From positions 1 through 64,000 of the forward strand of contig NZ_JASBQY010000017.1 in NCBI RefSeq assembly GCF_029960645.1: DNA of 64,000 nt, in the 5' to 3' direction. The stretch is from Arthrobacter sp. AL12. Its GTDB lineage: Bacteria > Actinomycetota > Actinomycetes > Actinomycetales > Micrococcaceae. Numbering within the stretch: position 1 is the stretch's first letter; the number at the start of each line of letters is the position of its first letter. Of the stretch, positions 16,365-27,186 are shown in pieces. The notes beneath the pieces are model-generated. The model ran no database searches. It was not told the origin of the DNA and saw only the letters and a list, made by a program, of their open reading frames with translations. The position numbers were made by a program, and so were the translations under genes.

Positions 16365-17585
16365 CTACTTGAGGAAGTCAGGGACATCCAGGTCGTCGGA
16401 GTGACGGCCGGACAGGTCCGGCTCCACGACGGACGGCAGATCGACGTCGAAGCCGGAGTCTGCCGGGACTGCTGACGGGCGCTGCTGGCCCCAGCCGCCG
16501 TAGCCGGAGGCACCGACCGTGGCGTGCAGCGGCTGCACCTGGGCCGAGGCCGGAGCCTGGGCCGGGGCTGCTGCCGGCGCTGCCGGACGCTGCGGAGCCG
16601 ACTGCGGAAGGGACTGGTCCATGGACGGCGAGGTGGCCTTGACGTCGTCGAAGCCGGCCGCGATGACCGTGACGCGGGCCTCGTCGCCGAGGGCGTCGTC
16701 GATGACCGCGCCGAAGATGATGTTGGCCTCGGGGTGGGCCACTTCCTGGACGAGGCGGGCCGCCTCGTTGATTTCGAAGAGTCCGAGGTCCGAGCCGCCC
16801 TGGATGGACAGCAGCACCCCGTGGGCTCCGTCGATGGATGCCTCCAGCAGCGGGGAGGCGATGGCGAGCTCGGCGGCCTTGACCGCGCGGTCCTCGCCGC
16901 GTGCCGAGCCGATGCCCATCAGCGCCGAGCCCGCGCCCTGCATGACGGACTTGACGTCCGCGAAGTCGAGGTTGATCAGGCCCGGGGTGGTGATCAGGTC
17001 GGTGATGCCCTGGACACCGGACAGCAGGACCTGGTCGGCGGAACGGAACGCGTCGAGGACGGAGACGTTGCGGTCGCTGATGGAGAGCAGCCGGTCGTTC
17101 GGGATGACAATCAGGGTGTCGACTTCGTCGCGGAGGGCGTCGATGCCGGCTTCGGCGGAGCCGGCGCGGCGGCGGCCTTCGAAGGTGAAGGGGCGGGTGA
17201 CAACGCCGATAGTCAGCGCGCCGAGCGATCGGGCGATGCGGGCCACGACGGGCGCGCCGCCGGTGCCGGTGCCGCCGCCTTCGCCGGCGGTGACGAAGAC
17301 CATGTCCGCGCCGCGGATGACCTCTTCGATTTCCTCGGCGTGGTCCTCTGCAGCCTGCCGGCCGACCTCCGGGTTCGCACCGGCTCCCAGGCCGCGCGTC
17401 AGCTCACGCCCGATGTCGAGCTTGACGTCTGCATCGCTCATCAACAGTGCCTGAGCATCGGTGTTGACCGCGATGAATTCGACGCCGCGAAGACCCACCT
17501 CGATCATGCGGTTGACTGCGTTCACGCCACCGCCGCCGATGCCGACGACCTTGATGACGGCCAAGTAATTCTGCGGAGCTGCCAC
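16365..17585 (-). CDS. ftsZ: Cell division protein FtsZ
   Basis: Tubulin-like GTPase that forms the Z-ring. 406 residues: N-terminal GTPase with [17 protein letters not shown], the tubulin signature [13 protein letters not shown] (about residue 105), and the T7 loop [12 protein letters not shown] Pro/Ala/Gln-rich spacer follows ([20 protein letters not shown]), then the conserved C-terminal peptide DLDVPDFLK that binds SepF. It has a terminator downstream, and a 211-bp gap upstream with an 8-bp inverted repeat, so it is probably transcribed at least partly apart from ftsQ. The FtsR homologue at 55810 is a likely activator. Confidence 0.99.
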   Translation of the reverse strand: MAAPQNYLAVIKVVGIGGGGVNAVNRMIEVGLRGVEFIAVNTDAQALLMSDADVKLDIGRELTRGLGAGANPEVGRQAAEDHAEEIEEVIRGADMVFVTAGEGGGTGTGGAPVVARIARSLGALTIGVVTRPFTFEGRRRAGSAEAGIDALRDEVDTLIVIPNDRLLSISDRNVSVLDAFRSADQVLLSGVQGITDLITTPGLINLDFADVKSVMQGAGSALMGIGSARGEDRAVKAAELAIASPLLEASIDGAHGVLLSIQGGSDLGLFEINEAARLVQEVAHPEANIIFGAVIDDALGDEARVTVIAAGFDDVKATSPSMDQSLPQSAPQRPAAPAAAPAQAPASAQVQPLHATVGASGYGGWGQQRPSAVPADSGFDVDLPSVVEPDLSGRHSDDLDVPDFLK

Positions 17586-17659
17586 GTTACGTGTCCCTTG
17601 TTCGTGTTCTATTGCGCTATTGCGAAAACTGATGGAGTCGGGCTTGAAGCTTTAAACCC

Positions 17660-17680
17660 TAACCTTCGAGTTGAAGGTTA
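17660..17680. promoter_or_regulatory. Inverted repeat in ftsZ promoter, candidate FtsR (MerR) site
   Basis: TAACCTTC (17660-17667) and GAAGGTTA (17673-17680) form perfect 8-bp arms with a 5-bp spacer, 75 bp upstream of ftsZ. A minus-strand TTGACA is just upstream (around 17687-17692). The symmetry and size suit a MerR-family dimer. FtsR activates ftsZ in Corynebacterium glutamicum, and an FtsR homologue is encoded in this window. The assignment is inference. Confidence 0.5.
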
Positions 17681-17796
17681 TAGTTATGTCAAGTAACTCA
17701 TGTTGTGACGCTATTTCCTATGCCGGGGACATTCAATTACCGGCGCCGCGTGTCGCGGTATTAGCGGAGAAAAAGCTTCCCGGAAGTGATCGGCGG

Positions 17797-18660
17797 CTAT
17801 CGGGTGACCGGGTGCCGCGGCACGCTGACATCGTAGGTCCGCACCGGGTTTTTGGGGTCCGCGGGTGCCTTCAGCAGGGCCTCGAGGACTTTTGCCTTGA
17901 GCTCCTTCTCCCCCGCGTTGCCCCAGACAATCGTCTGGCCGTCGACGAGCTTGAGCTCAACGGCGTCCACTGACTTCGCCGACGCGTTCGAGAGCCTGGC
18001 CAGCACATCGGCCGGCAGGGCCCCCAGGACTTCGGTGATCGCATGGAACAGGTCCTTGGGAAGGGTGCCGCCTCCGCCGTCGATGACCGGAAGCGGAATC
18101 GAGGCCGGGTCTGCGTTGTCGCTGAGCTTCACGCCCTCGACGTCGACGAGCTGGTGCGCCTCGCCCTGTCTGACCAGCGCCACCGGCACCCGTTCGGTCA
18201 CCGTGACCTGCAGCGCCGACGGCGGGCGGGCCTCGGCGGTGACCTTCTTGACCTGGACCAGCGGCTGCAGGAGGGCGGCCACGTCGTTGTCGCTGATCTG
18301 CGGCAGCGGCTTGCCCTGCAGCGGCGCCAGGGCCGTCCGGACCTGGTCCGGTGTCAGCAGCCTGGTCCCCTCCACGGTGATTGTCTGGACGGCCAGGACC
18401 GGCGAATAGACGGCGGCGGCCAGGATGCCCCCGATCAGCACCACCAGGGCCGCGATGGTGCCCTGCAGGATGCGCCTGCGGCGTTTGGCTTTGGGCTCCG
18501 GGAAGGACAGCACGTTGTCCGGGGCCGCCGGGGCGGTGGCCTGGCCGACGGCGGGGCTGTCCTTGGAGGCGGAGATGACGTCGGAAGAGCCCGACTCCCC
18601 CCGCGCCGCGGGCGGCCGCCGTGGGCCCGCCCGGTAGCTGGGCCGGCGGGTGCTAGGCAC
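17797..18660 (-). CDS. ftsQ: Cell division protein FtsQ
   Basis: Bitopic divisome protein that links early and late division proteins. 287 residues: a hydrophilic cytoplasmic N-terminus of about 80 residues, one transmembrane helix (ILQGTIAALVVLIGGILAAAVY), then a POTRA domain (VQTITVEGTRLLTPDQVRTAL) and the FtsQ beta domain with VTVTERVPVALV. GTG at 18660 overlaps the murC stop by 8 bp, indicating translational coupling. It is larger in the cytoplasmic tail than E. coli FtsQ, as in other Actinobacteria. Confidence 0.95.
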   Translation of the reverse strand: MPSTRRPSYRAGPRRPPAARGESGSSDVISASKDSPAVGQATAPAAPDNVLSFPEPKAKRRRRILQGTIAALVVLIGGILAAAVYSPVLAVQTITVEGTRLLTPDQVRTALAPLQGKPLPQISDNDVAALLQPLVQVKKVTAEARPPSALQVTVTERVPVALVRQGEAHQLVDVEGVKLSDNADPASIPLPVIDGGGGTLPKDLFHAITEVLGALPADVLARLSNASAKSVDAVELKLVDGQTIVWGNAGEKELKAKVLEALLKAPADPKNPVRTYDVSVPRHPVTR

Positions 18661-20098
18661 CGTGGACGCCGTTGGTCAGGGCCGCGTCGTTCAGGCCACC
18701 GTTGTTCAGGGCAGTGACGATCAGCGGCCCGTAGGCGGTGACATCGCCGGCTCCGACCGTGAGCACGATGTCCCCCGGCGCGGCAGCGGAGACAACGGAC
18801 TGCACGGCCTCGTCGCCCGGTCCGACGAGCCGGCCGCCGGCGCCAAGGTGCGCCGCGATCAGCTGGCTGCTGACGCCAGGAATCGGATCCTCGCGGGCGG
18901 GGTAGATGTCCAGGACCAGTGCGGTGTCGGCGGTGTTGAGCGCCGCGGCGAACTCCCGGGCGAATTCCCGGGTCCGGGAGAACAGATGCGGCTGGAAGAG
19001 GACGTGCAGCTTGTGGCCGCCGGCCACCGACCGGGCGGCGGACAGGGCGGCCCGCACTTCGGTGGGGTGGTGGGCGTAGTCGTCGTAGACCCGGACCCCT
19101 CGGCCCTCGCCTTTGAATTCGAAGCGCCGGGACGCGCCCGTGAAGTGGGCCAGGGCTCCGGCGGCCAGGCCGGGGTCCACTCCGAGTTCCAGGGCGACGG
19201 CGAAGGCGGCCGCCGCGTTCAGCGCGTTGTGCCGCCCGGGGACGTGCAGGTCGAGGGCGAAGCGTCCGGCAGGGGTGGTGATCGCGACGAACCCGGGGCC
19301 GCCGTCGTGCAGCACAACCTGGGCGTCATCGCCGGTGCCGTAGAGCACGACGCGCGTGTTGCCGCGCTCCAGGGTCCGCTGGGCAAGGGCCAGTGCGCCG
19401 GGGTCGTCCGCGCAGGCAACCAGCACGCCGTCGGCCGGGAGCAGTGCGGTGAAGCGGTCGAAGGAGGCGTAGACGGCCTCGGCGGTGCCGTAGTAGTCGA
19501 GGTGGTCCGGCTCCACGTTGGTCACGACGGCGATCTGCGGGCGGTAGTTCAGGAAGGACCCGTCGGATTCGTCGGCTTCCGCGACGAAGACCGGCGAGCT
19601 GCCGCTGGCGGCGTTGACGCCCAGCGCCGGGACGTTCGCGCCGATGGCGAAGGACGGGTCCAGGCCGGCGCCCTGCAGGAGGACGGTGATCATCGACGTC
19701 GTGGTGGACTTGCCGTGGGTGCCGGCCACGGTGACGGCGGTGTCCTGGGCCATCGCGGCCGCCAGGGCCTCGGAGCGGTGCAGCACGGGCAGTCCGGCGG
19801 CCCGTGCCGCTTCGAGTTCGGGATTGTCCGGGCGGATGGCTGAACCGGCGACCACGCTTTGCGCGTCGCCGAGGTTGGCAGCGTCGTAGCCGACGCAGAT
19901 CCGCGCGCCGGCGGCGGCCAGGTCCGCCATGACCGGCAGGTCCTTGGCGTCGGACCCGCTGACCGGCAGGCCGCGGGCCACCAGGATGCGGGCCACGGCG
20001 GACATCCCGACGCCGCCGACGCCGATGAAGTGCACGCGGCCGAGGTCGTCCCCGGTGCGGGCCGCCGCGGGGGCGTGCTGGTGTTCGGGCTGGGTCAT
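18653..20098 (-). CDS. murC: UDP-N-acetylmuramate--L-alanine ligase
   Basis: Adds L-Ala to UDP-MurNAc, the first stem-peptide step. 481 residues with the three Mur ligase domains: N-terminal UDP-binding VHFIGVGGVGMSAVARIL, central ATPase P-loop VAGTHGKSTTTSMI and EADESDGSFL, and C-terminal VYDDYAHHPTEVRAAL. It lies 4 bp downstream of murG and overlaps ftsQ by 8 bp, so it belongs to the dcw operon. Confidence 0.98.
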   Translation of the reverse strand: MTQPEHQHAPAAARTGDDLGRVHFIGVGGVGMSAVARILVARGLPVSGSDAKDLPVMADLAAAGARICVGYDAANLGDAQSVVAGSAIRPDNPELEAARAAGLPVLHRSEALAAAMAQDTAVTVAGTHGKSTTTSMITVLLQGAGLDPSFAIGANVPALGVNAASGSSPVFVAEADESDGSFLNYRPQIAVVTNVEPDHLDYYGTAEAVYASFDRFTALLPADGVLVACADDPGALALAQRTLERGNTRVVLYGTGDDAQVVLHDGGPGFVAITTPAGRFALDLHVPGRHNALNAAAAFAVALELGVDPGLAAGALAHFTGASRRFEFKGEGRGVRVYDDYAHHPTEVRAALSAARSVAGGHKLHVLFQPHLFSRTREFAREFAAALNTADTALVLDIYPAREDPIPGVSSQLIAAHLGAGGRLVGPGDEAVQSVVSAAAPGDIVLTVGAGDVTAYGPLIVTALNNGGLNDAALTNGVHGA

Positions 20099-20102
20099 TG
20101 CG

Positions 20103-21290
20103 TTACCGCTTCCTGCTCTGCTGCGTCGAGGATTTTGCTTTCAACGACCTTGCCGGCCGCGATTGTGCCTGCCGCGACTTCGTGCCCGCCGTGGCCGCCG
20201 TGTCCAGGATGAGGCCGGCCATGCGCTGGTCAGCGTCCCGGATGCCGAGCTGTTCGGCGCTGGCCGCCATCCGGGCGAGCCTGTCGGGGTCCTGAAGCAG
20301 CGGGATGATGTGCTCCCGGACCCAGCCGGGCGAAAACGCGCTGTCCTCCACGAGCAGGGCGGCTCCCGCTGCGACGAGTCCGGCGGCGTTGAGCGCCTGT
20401 TCGCCGTTGCCGATCGGCAGCGGGACGAAGACGGCGGGCAGGCCGACGGCGGCGACCTCGCAGACCGTCGCGGCACCGGACCGGGCCAGCAGCAGGTCGG
20501 CCGCGGCGTACACGGTTTCCATGCCGTCGACGTATTCGCGCTGCTGGTAGCCCGGGGCCGCGAGGGGCTTGCCGTTGGCGTCGTGGACTGCCTTGCCGCG
20601 CCCGGTGAGGTGCAGGGTCTGGATGCCGGCCTCCGCGAGGAGGCCGGCCGAGGCGGCGATGGTGCGGTTGATGCTTTGGGCGCCTGAGGAGCCGCCGGTG
20701 ACAATCAGGGCCGGTCGGTCCGGGTCCAGGCCGAGGGCGGCCCGGGCCGCGGTCCTCGCTGCGGTCCGGTCAAGGCCGGAGATTTCCTTGCGCATCGGCA
20801 TGCCGACGTGCCGGGAGGCGCCCAGCCTGGTGGCGGCGAAGGCCACGGCGACGTGTCCGCCCAGCCGGGATCCCACGCGGTTCGCCAGTCCCGGGCGGGT
20901 GTTCGCCTCGTGGATGACGATGGGGATTTTCCGGCGCCAGGCGGCGAGGTACATCGGGGTGCAGACGTACCCGCCGACGCCGACCAGGACGTCCGCTTTG
21001 GCCTCGTCGAGGATGACGCCGGCCTGTTTCACCGCGCCGGCCAGCCGTCCGGGGAGCCGGAGCAGGTCCATTGAGGGCCTGCGCGGGAAGGGCACCCGGC
21101 TGACGGTGGCGAGTTCCAGTCGCGCGGCCGGGACCAGCCGGGCTTCCATCCCGCCGGGTGTTCCGACGGCCAGGAGCCGCACCCCGGGGCGGGCCTCGCG
21201 GAGTGCGTTCGCGATGGCCAGGAGCGGGCTGATGTGCCCGGCTGTTCCGCCGCCGGCGAGGACGACGGACAAAGAGGGATCGGTAGTCAT
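20103..21290 (-). CDS. murG: MurG UDP-GlcNAc transferase (lipid I to lipid II)
   Basis: Membrane-associated GT28 glycosyltransferase that adds GlcNAc to lipid I. 395 residues. The N-terminal Gly-rich loop [18 protein letters not shown], the middle [14 protein letters not shown] and the C-terminal donor-site [26 protein letters not shown] are all present. The last ~25 residues are a basic Ser/Lys/Arg tail beyond the usual end. It starts 7 bp after ftsW. Confidence 0.98.
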   Translation of the reverse strand: MTTDPSLSVVLAGGGTAGHISPLLAIANALREARPGVRLLAVGTPGGMEARLVPAARLELATVSRVPFPRRPSMDLLRLPGRLAGAVKQAGVILDEAKADVLVGVGGYVCTPMYLAAWRRKIPIVIHEANTRPGLANRVGSRLGGHVAVAFAATRLGASRHVGMPMRKEISGLDRTAARTAARAALGLDPDRPALIVTGGSSGAQSINRTIAASAGLLAEAGIQTLHLTGRGKAVHDANGKPLAAPGYQQREYVDGMETVYAAADLLLARSGAATVCEVAAVGLPAVFVPLPIGNGEQALNAAGLVAAGAALLVEDSAFSPGWVREHIIPLLQDPDRLARMAASAEQLGIRDADQRMAGLILDTAATAGTKSRQAQSRPARSLKAKSSTQQSRKR

Positions 21291-21297
21291 GGAGGGC

Positions 21298-22899
21298 CTA
21301 TTTACGCTTTCGTGCGGGATTGCTGGGGGCGGGCGTTCTTGCGGTCCGTGCTCCGGCGGCAGGTGTTCCGCCGGCCGACGTGCCGGTGGCCGGCGCTCCG
21401 GCGGCCGACGTCCCGGCAGCCTTTCGGGCCGGGGTGGGCCCGGCGGCCGGATAGTTGCCGGGCTTTCCGGTATGGCCGGGTTTCCCGGGTTTGCCGGGCT
21501 TTCCGGTATTCCCGGGCTTCCCGGGCTTCCCGGCCGCGGTGCGCGCCGCGGTGCGCTTCCGCAGGGAGGCCGCGAGTCCGGCCGGGCCGAACCTGAACAG
21601 CCGTTTGGGCTGCAGGGCGGGTGCCATCTGGGCCCGGGCCAGTGACAAGACTACGCCGATCGCACACAGCGACATGAGCAGCGCCGAGCCGCCGTAGGAA
21701 ATGAACGGGAGCGGGATTCCCACCACGGGGGCCAGCCCGGTGACCACGGCCATGTTGACCGTCGCCTGGCCGAGCAGCCAGACCATGATGGTGCCGGCCA
21801 GGACCCGGTGGAACATGGCCTTCTGGGCCACCACCACGCGGTAAATGGCGGTGCCGAGGATGGCGAAGAGAACCAGCACCACCAGGGTTCCGACGAGTCC
21901 AAGCTCCTCGCCGATGATGGCGAAGATGAAGTCATTGTGGGCTTCCGGGATCCAGCTGTACTTCTGCCGGCTTTGGCCCAGCCCCACCCCGAACCATCCG
22001 CCGGAGGCGAGCCCGTAGAGGCCGTTGGTGGACTGGTAGTTCAGGTCAGAGCCATCCGCGCAGGTCTGCCCGGTCCAGGACAGGATGCGGCACACCCGGT
22101 TGGGGCTGGTAATGGCCAGGACAGCGGTGGCGGCGGCGAGGAAAATCCCGGCGATGCCGAACAGGTACAGCCGCACTCCGGCGAAGAACAGGGCGGCCGC
22201 CACGATCATCATGACGATCATGGCAGTGCCGAGGTCGTTGCCCATGAGGATGAGCCCGATCACTCCGGCAGCGCCCGGGAGCACGACGGGGATCAGGGCA
22301 TGCTTGGCCTGGGAGAGCAGTTTGGCCTTGCGGTCCAGGACGGTGGCCATCCACAGGGCCAGCGCCAGTTTGGCCGCCTCGGAGGGCTGGAAGGTGAAGG
22401 GTCCGACGTCGATCCAGTTCTGGTTGCCGAGGGCGCTGCGGCCAACGAGCAGCACGAGCACCAGCAGCACGAACGCCATGAGGATGGCGATCCAGGCGCC
22501 GCGCTTGAGCCAGACCACATTGACCCGCGAGAGCAGGAACATGAAGAACAGGCCGATCCCGGCGAACATTCCCTGCTTCAGGGCCGCGGTATAGGGCGAC
22601 TCCCCTGCCGCGATGGCTTCGACGCTGGAGGCGGACAGCACCATCATGATGCCGATGGCCGTCAGTGCCAGGGTGGAGCCCAGGATCAGGTAATACGTGG
22701 AGCCGTTGCGGGACTTCCCGGTGCCTTCCAGGGCGGACCAGAAGCCCCGGTGCCAGCCCTGGGCTTTCCGGAGGGCCGCTTGCGGGCCGGCGCCGGCCCC
22801 GGGCGCGGGGGCGGGGGCTTTGGCTGCCGCAGATTTCGCGGCGGGGGCGTTGGTTGCGGCCGGTGCGGCCGCTGGGTGACGTGTGGGCGTGCTGACCAT
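21298..22899 (-). CDS. ftsW: FtsW peptidoglycan polymerase with Gly-Lys-Pro tail
   Basis: SEDS-family lipid II glycosyltransferase acting at the septum with FtsI. 533 residues: a hydrophilic Ala/Pro N-terminus of about 60 residues, roughly ten transmembrane helices from [20 protein letters not shown] to [18 protein letters not shown], the catalytic-loop Asp region [16 protein letters not shown], and the signature [26 protein letters not shown] (positions about 393-418). The C-terminus after RKRTAART is unusual: collagen-like [13 protein letters not shown] repeats (DNA 21458-21532) and then an Ala/Gly/Thr/Pro-rich stretch ending ARKRK, in all about 80 residues. It starts 2 bp after the murD stop. 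Confidence 0.96.
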   Translation of the reverse strand: MVSTPTRHPAAAPAATNAPAAKSAAAKAPAPAPGAGAGPQAALRKAQGWHRGFWSALEGTGKSRNGSTYYLILGSTLALTAIGIMMVLSASSVEAIAAGESPYTAALKQGMFAGIGLFFMFLLSRVNVVWLKRGAWIAILMAFVLLVLVLLVGRSALGNQNWIDVGPFTFQPSEAAKLALALWMATVLDRKAKLLSQAKHALIPVVLPGAAGVIGLILMGNDLGTAMIVMMIVAAALFFAGVRLYLFGIAGIFLAAATAVLAITSPNRVCRILSWTGQTCADGSDLNYQSTNGLYGLASGGWFGVGLGQSRQKYSWIPEAHNDFIFAIIGEELGLVGTLVVLVLFAILGTAIYRVVVAQKAMFHRVLAGTIMVWLLGQATVNMAVVTGLAPVVGIPLPFISYGGSALLMSLCAIGVVLSLARAQMAPALQPKRLFRFGPAGLAASLRKRTAARTAAGKPGKPGNTGKPGKPGKPGHTGKPGNYPAAGPTPARKAAGTSAAGAPATGTSAGGTPAAGARTARTPAPSNPARKRK

Positions 22900-22901
22900 T
22901 G

Positions 22902-24488
22902 TTACTCCTCGCTGGTCTGAGCCTGCCCTTCCACGAGCTCGCGGACAGCTTCGATGAAGGCGTCGCCACGGTGAGCGTAGGAAGAGAACTGATCCATGGA
23001 TGCTGCCGCCGGGGCCAGGAGCACAGTGTCCCCGGAGGCGGCCAGCTGCGCCGCCGACGCAACGGCCCGGGCCATCACAGTCCCACCCGCAATCGGCGGG
23101 GGACCTGCCACGGCACCGGCCGTCCCGGCAATCTGCACCTCTTCATTTTCGCCCGTCCCCGCATCGATCACGGGGACATCGGGTGCGTGTCGCTGCAACG
23201 CGGAGCGGAGATCGCTGGAGTCCGCCCCGATCAGGACCACGGCCTTGAGCCGCCGGGCGTGTTCCTGGACCAGCGGCTCATAGTTGACGCCCTTGGACAG
23301 TCCGCCCGCGATCCACACGACGCTCTCGAACGCGGAGAGCGAGGCGGCTGCGGCATGCGGGTTGGTGGCCTTGGAGTCGTTGACCCAGAGGATTCCGTCG
23401 TGGCGGGCAACGGGCTGGATGCGGTGGTCCCCCGGCAGGTAGTCCAGCAGGCCCTTGCGGACGGCGGCAGGGTCGACGCCGTAGGCCCGGACGAGGGCGG
23501 CGGCGGCCAGGGCATTGGCCACCATATGGCGGGGTGCCACCGGGCCGAGGTCCGACACCGACGCCAGTTCGGCGGCGCTGTCCTTGCGCTCGGCGATGAA
23601 GGCGCGGTCCACCAGGAGTCCTTCGACGACGCCGAGCATGCTGATGGCCGGCGTGAGCGTGGTGAAGGCCACCGCACGGCAGCCTTCGACGACGTCGGCG
23701 TCCTCCACCATGCGTTCGGTTTCGATCTGCTCGGCGTTGTAGATGCACGCCTTCTGGGTGTGTTCGTAGATCTTGGCCTTGTCCGCCAGGTAGGAGGCGT
23801 AGGAGCCGTGCCAGTCGACGTGGTCCTCGGCGACATTGAGGCAGACGCTCGCCACCGGCGAGATGGAGTCGCTCCAGTGCAGCTGGAAGCTGGAGAGCTC
23901 GACGGCGAAGACGTCGTAGTCCACCGGATCGCGCAGGGCGTTTAGGATCGGGGTGCCGACGTTGCCGACGGCGATGGCCTTGAGCCCGGCCGCCTGCAGC
24001 ATCGACTCGGTCAGCCCGACGGTGGTGGTCTTGCCGTTGGTGCCGGTGATGGTCAGCCAGTCGGCGGTCTTGCGCCCCTGGCGTTCGCGAAGGCGCCAGG
24101 CGAGTTCGACGTCGCCCCAGACCGGGATGTGGGCCCGGGCCGCGGCGGCGAGCAGCGCCTGGTCCGGCCGCCAGCCCGGGGAGGTGACGATCAGGTCCGG
24201 CTTGGCGCCGTCGATTTTGGGAACGGTCCCTACGGCGTCCTCGCCCAGCAGGACATCGACAGCGCCGACGATCCGGAGGGTGTCCGCCTGGGCCTGTGCG
24301 GTGGGGCCGGTGGCGGCGTCCACCACGACCACACGGGCGCCCAGTTCGATCAGTGTGTCGGCGGCGGCGAAGCCGGAGACCCCGATGCCGGTAACGACAA
24401 CCCGGAGTCCGGCCCAGTCGGAGTCCCAGCTGACCAGACCCTGGAGCCGGGGTGAGGTGGTGAGGGGTGCGGGAATCGAACCGGTCAC
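22902..24488 (-). CDS. murD: UDP-N-acetylmuramoyl-L-alanine--D-glutamate ligase
   Basis: Adds D-Glu to UDP-MurNAc-L-Ala. About 528 residues with the N-terminal [22 protein letters not shown], the ATP loop [40 protein letters not shown] and the C-terminal [18 protein letters not shown] chose the GTG at 24488, which forms a GTGA overlap with the mraY stop, rather than an upstream frame inside mraY. It lies 2 bp from ftsW. Confidence 0.97.
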   Translation of the reverse strand: MTGSIPAPLTTSPRLQGLVSWDSDWAGLRVVVTGIGVSGFAAADTLIELGARVVVVDAATGPTAQAQADTLRIVGAVDVLLGEDAVGTVPKIDGAKPDLIVTSPGWRPDQALLAAAARAHIPVWGDVELAWRLRERQGRKTADWLTITGTNGKTTTVGLTESMLQAAGLKAIAVGNVGTPILNALRDPVDYDVFAVELSSFQLHWSDSISPVASVCLNVAEDHVDWHGSYASYLADKAKIYEHTQKACIYNAEQIETERMVEDADVVEGCRAVAFTTLTPAISMLGVVEGLLVDRAFIAERKDSAAELASVSDLGPVAPRHMVANALAAAALVRAYGVDPAAVRKGLLDYLPGDHRIQPVARHDGILWVNDSKATNPHAAAASLSAFESVVWIAGGLSKGVNYEPLVQEHARRLKAVVLIGADSSDLRSALQRHAPDVPVIDAGTGENEEVQIAGTAGAVAGPPPIAGGTVMARAVASAAQLAASGDTVLLAPAAASMDQFSSYAHRGDAFIEAVRELVEGQAQTSEE

Positions 24489-25594
24489 AGCAGGACCACC
24501 CACTCGGCGTAGAAGATTCCCAGGCCGGCGGCGACGAAGAGGCCGCACAGGATCCAGAACCGGACGACGACGGTGACCTCGGCCCAGCCTTTGAGTTCAA
24601 AGTGGTGCTGGAGCGGGGCCATCTTGAAGAACCGTTTGCCCTTGGTGATCTTGAAATAGCCGACCTGGATGATCACCGAGAGGGTGATCAGAACGAAGAG
24701 GCCGCCGATGAAGGCGAGCAGCAGCTCGGTCCGGGACAGGATGGCGAAGCCGGCGACGGCGCCGCCGATCGCCAGCGAACCGGTGTCGCCCATGAAGATC
24801 TTGGCCGGTGAGGTGTTCCACCACAGGAAGCCGACCAGCGCCGCGCTGAGGATGGCGGCGAGCAGGGCCAGGTCCAGCGGGTCGCGGACGGTGTAACAGC
24901 CGGCGCCGGCCTGCCGGGGCGAGCCGCAGGCCTGGTTGCTCTGCCAGATCCCCATCAGGGTGTAGGCGCCGAAGACCATGATGGAGGCGCCGGCGGCGAG
25001 GCCGTCGAGGCCGTCAGTGAGGTTCACGCCGTTGGTCGCGGCGGTGATGATCAGGTTCGACCACAGCACGAAGAGGACGGCGCCGATCAGGGTGCCGGCG
25101 AAGGCCAGGTTCAGCCATGGGATATCGCGGACCAGGGAAATCTGGTAGGACGCGGGCGTCACGCCGTTCTCGTCGGGGAACTGCAGGGCCAGGACCGCGA
25201 AGATGATGCCCACGGCGGCCTGCAGGATGAGCTTGGCCTTGGCGTTCAGGCCCAGGCTCCGCTGCTTGGAGATCTTGATGAAGTCATCAAGGAAGCCGAC
25301 CAGCCCCATGCCGACCATGAGGAACAGCAGCAGGATGGCCGAGGCGGACGGCCCTGGCGATGCCGGGTTGATCATCCACATCACGCCGTGCGTGATGCCG
25401 TAGCTGGCGAGCACCGCCAGGACCACAATGGTGCCGCCCATGGTGGGGGTGCCGCGCTTGGTGTGGTGGGTGGTGGGTCCGTCATCCCGGATGAATTGCC
25501 CGTAGCTCTTGCGGACCAGGAAGCGGATAAAGAGCGGGGTGCCCAGAAAGGCGAACAGCAGGGCCAGTCCAGAGCCCATCAGCAGTGCAATCAC
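24485..25594 (-). CDS. mraY: Phospho-MurNAc-pentapeptide-transferase
   Basis: Integral membrane enzyme that makes lipid I from UDP-MurNAc-pentapeptide and undecaprenyl phosphate. 369 residues with ten transmembrane helices. Conserved motifs are [16 protein letters not shown], the catalytic Asp pair region [29 protein letters not shown], and [10 protein letters not shown]; the Mg-binding and nucleotide loop [12 protein letters not shown] is intact. The start overlaps the murF stop in ATGA and the stop overlaps the murD start in GTGA. Confidence 0.98.
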   Translation of the reverse strand: MIALLMGSGLALLFAFLGTPLFIRFLVRKSYGQFIRDDGPTTHHTKRGTPTMGGTIVVLAVLASYGITHGVMWMINPASPGPSASAILLLFLMVGMGLVGFLDDFIKISKQRSLGLNAKAKLILQAAVGIIFAVLALQFPDENGVTPASYQISLVRDIPWLNLAFAGTLIGAVLFVLWSNLIITAATNGVNLTDGLDGLAAGASIMVFGAYTLMGIWQSNQACGSPRQAGAGCYTVRDPLDLALLAAILSAALVGFLWWNTSPAKIFMGDTGSLAIGGAVAGFAILSRTELLLAFIGGLFVLITLSVIIQVGYFKITKGKRFFKMAPLQHHFELKGWAEVTVVVRFWILCGLFVAAGLGIFYAEWVVLL

Positions 25595-27180
25595 AGCAGC
25601 GCACTCCCTTCAGTGGCGGTTCCGGCAGCGTTTTCGGCGGCGGTTCCTGCGGCGTCTCCGGCTGCGTTTCCGGCAGCCCTTCCCTCAGCGGGACCGGCAG
25701 CGGTCCCGGGGGCCTGTGGGGGTAATGCTATCCGATCGCCCAGATGGCGCAGTCCGATGCTGTTGGAGGACTTGAAGAGCACCAGGTCACCGGGCTCCAG
25801 CTCGGCTTGCAGGAGCTCGTAGGCTTCCTCCGGGGTCTCGGCGAAGACGCATTCGTCGCCCCAGGACCCCTCGTTGACGGCTGAGACATACAGCGACCGG
25901 GCCTCGCGTCCGACGACGACGAGCCGGGAGATGTTGAGCCGGACCACCTGGGTGCCCACGGCCATGTGTTCACGGATGGAGTCGGGTCCCAGCTCCAGCA
26001 TGGCCCCGAGCACGGCCCAGGTCCGGCGGCCCCGCCCGAGGTCGGCGAGGGTGCGCAGCGCGGCGCGCATGGATTCCGGGTTGGCGTTGTAGGCGTCGTT
26101 GATGACGGTGACGCCGTCGGGCCGTTCGGTGCGTTCCATCCGCCACCGGCTGGCGGCCGTCTGGGCGCCCAGCGAGGCCGCGATGCGTGCGGCGGGAACG
26201 CCGGCGGCGTGGGCCGCCGCCGCCGCTGCCAGCAGGTTGGCGATGTGGTGGGCGCCGATCAGCCGGGCCACGACGTGGTGCCCGGCGCTTTCACCCGGCA
26301 GGAAGAGGTCGAACTCCGGGCTGCCGCCGGACGTGAGTCCGAGGCCCCCGGCGCGGACCAGCTCCGCAGCGGCGGTGTTCGCTCCGGCGGTGTCGCCGAC
26401 GCTGTCACGGGCCGGCTGGGCGGTGTACCCGAGCACGGTGGCCCGGGTGCGCGCGGCCATGGCGGCGACGCGGGCATCGTCCAAATTGAGGACGGCGGTG
26501 CCGCTGGCAGGCAGGGCTTCGACGAGCTCGCCCTTGGCGATGGCGATGTTGTCCACGCCGCCGAATTCACCGGCATGGGCCGTGCCGACACCAAGGACCA
26601 CCCCGATGTCGGGGCGGACCATCTCGGCGAGGTAGCGGATGTGGCCGACGCCCGTGGCGCCCATCTCGATCACGAGGTAACGGGTGTCGGTCCCGGCCTT
26701 GAAGACCGTCAGTGGGACCCCGACCTCGCCGTTGTAGGATCCCTGCGGGGCAACGGTGTTGCCTTCCGCGGCCAGGATCCCGGCCAGCAGGTCCTTGGTG
26801 GTGGTCTTGCCGGCGGACCCGGTGATGCCAATCACGGTCAGCGGCTCGCCGTCGGCTGCGCGGCCGGCGCGGATCCGCCTGACGGTTTCCGCGGCCAGGG
26901 CGCCCATCGCGAGGACCGAGTCCTGGACCACGATGGCGGGGTAGGCGCGGCCTGCGGCGTCGGAAACGTCGTGTTCGACCAGGGCCAGCACGGCGCCGCG
27001 CTCGAAGGCAGCACCGACGAAGTCATGGCCGTCGGCCGTCTCGCCCGGTTTGGCCACGTAGAGGGAACCCGGGGTGGTGTCCCGGGAGTCGGTGACCACG
27101 GAGCCGGGGGTTGTCCCCGGTTCGGCGGCCAGCCGGCCATTGGTTATGTCGGCGATTTCCGCCGCGGTAAATGCAATCAT
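25591..27180 (-). CDS. murF: UDP-MurNAc-tripeptide--D-Ala-D-Ala ligase
   Basis: Adds D-Ala-D-Ala to complete the pentapeptide precursor. 529 residues, longer than the usual ~460 because of a C-terminal Ala/Gly/Glu-rich tail of about 45 residues ([17 protein letters not shown] repeats). N-terminal [15 protein letters not shown] loop [18 protein letters not shown], the central [16 protein letters not shown] and the C-terminal [17 protein letters not shown] are present. It overlaps mraY in ATGA and starts 6 bp after murE. Confidence 0.97.
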   Translation of the reverse strand: MIAFTAAEIADITNGRLAAEPGTTPGSVVTDSRDTTPGSLYVAKPGETADGHDFVGAAFERGAVLALVEHDVSDAAGRAYPAIVVQDSVLAMGALAAETVRRIRAGRAADGEPLTVIGITGSAGKTTTKDLLAGILAAEGNTVAPQGSYNGEVGVPLTVFKAGTDTRYLVIEMGATGVGHIRYLAEMVRPDIGVVLGVGTAHAGEFGGVDNIAIAKGELVEALPASGTAVLNLDDARVAAMAARTRATVLGYTAQPARDSVGDTAGANTAAAELVRAGGLGLTSGGSPEFDLFLPGESAGHHVVARLIGAHHIANLLAAAAAAHAAGVPAARIAASLGAQTAASRWRMERTERPDGVTVINDAYNANPESMRAALRTLADLGRGRRTWAVLGAMLELGPDSIREHMAVGTQVVRLNISRLVVVGREARSLYVSAVNEGSWGDECVFAETPEEAYELLQAELEPGDLVLFKSSNSIGLRHLGDRIALPPQAPGTAAGPAEGRAAGNAAGDAAGTAAENAAGTATEGSALL

Positions 27181-27186
27181 CTCGGT

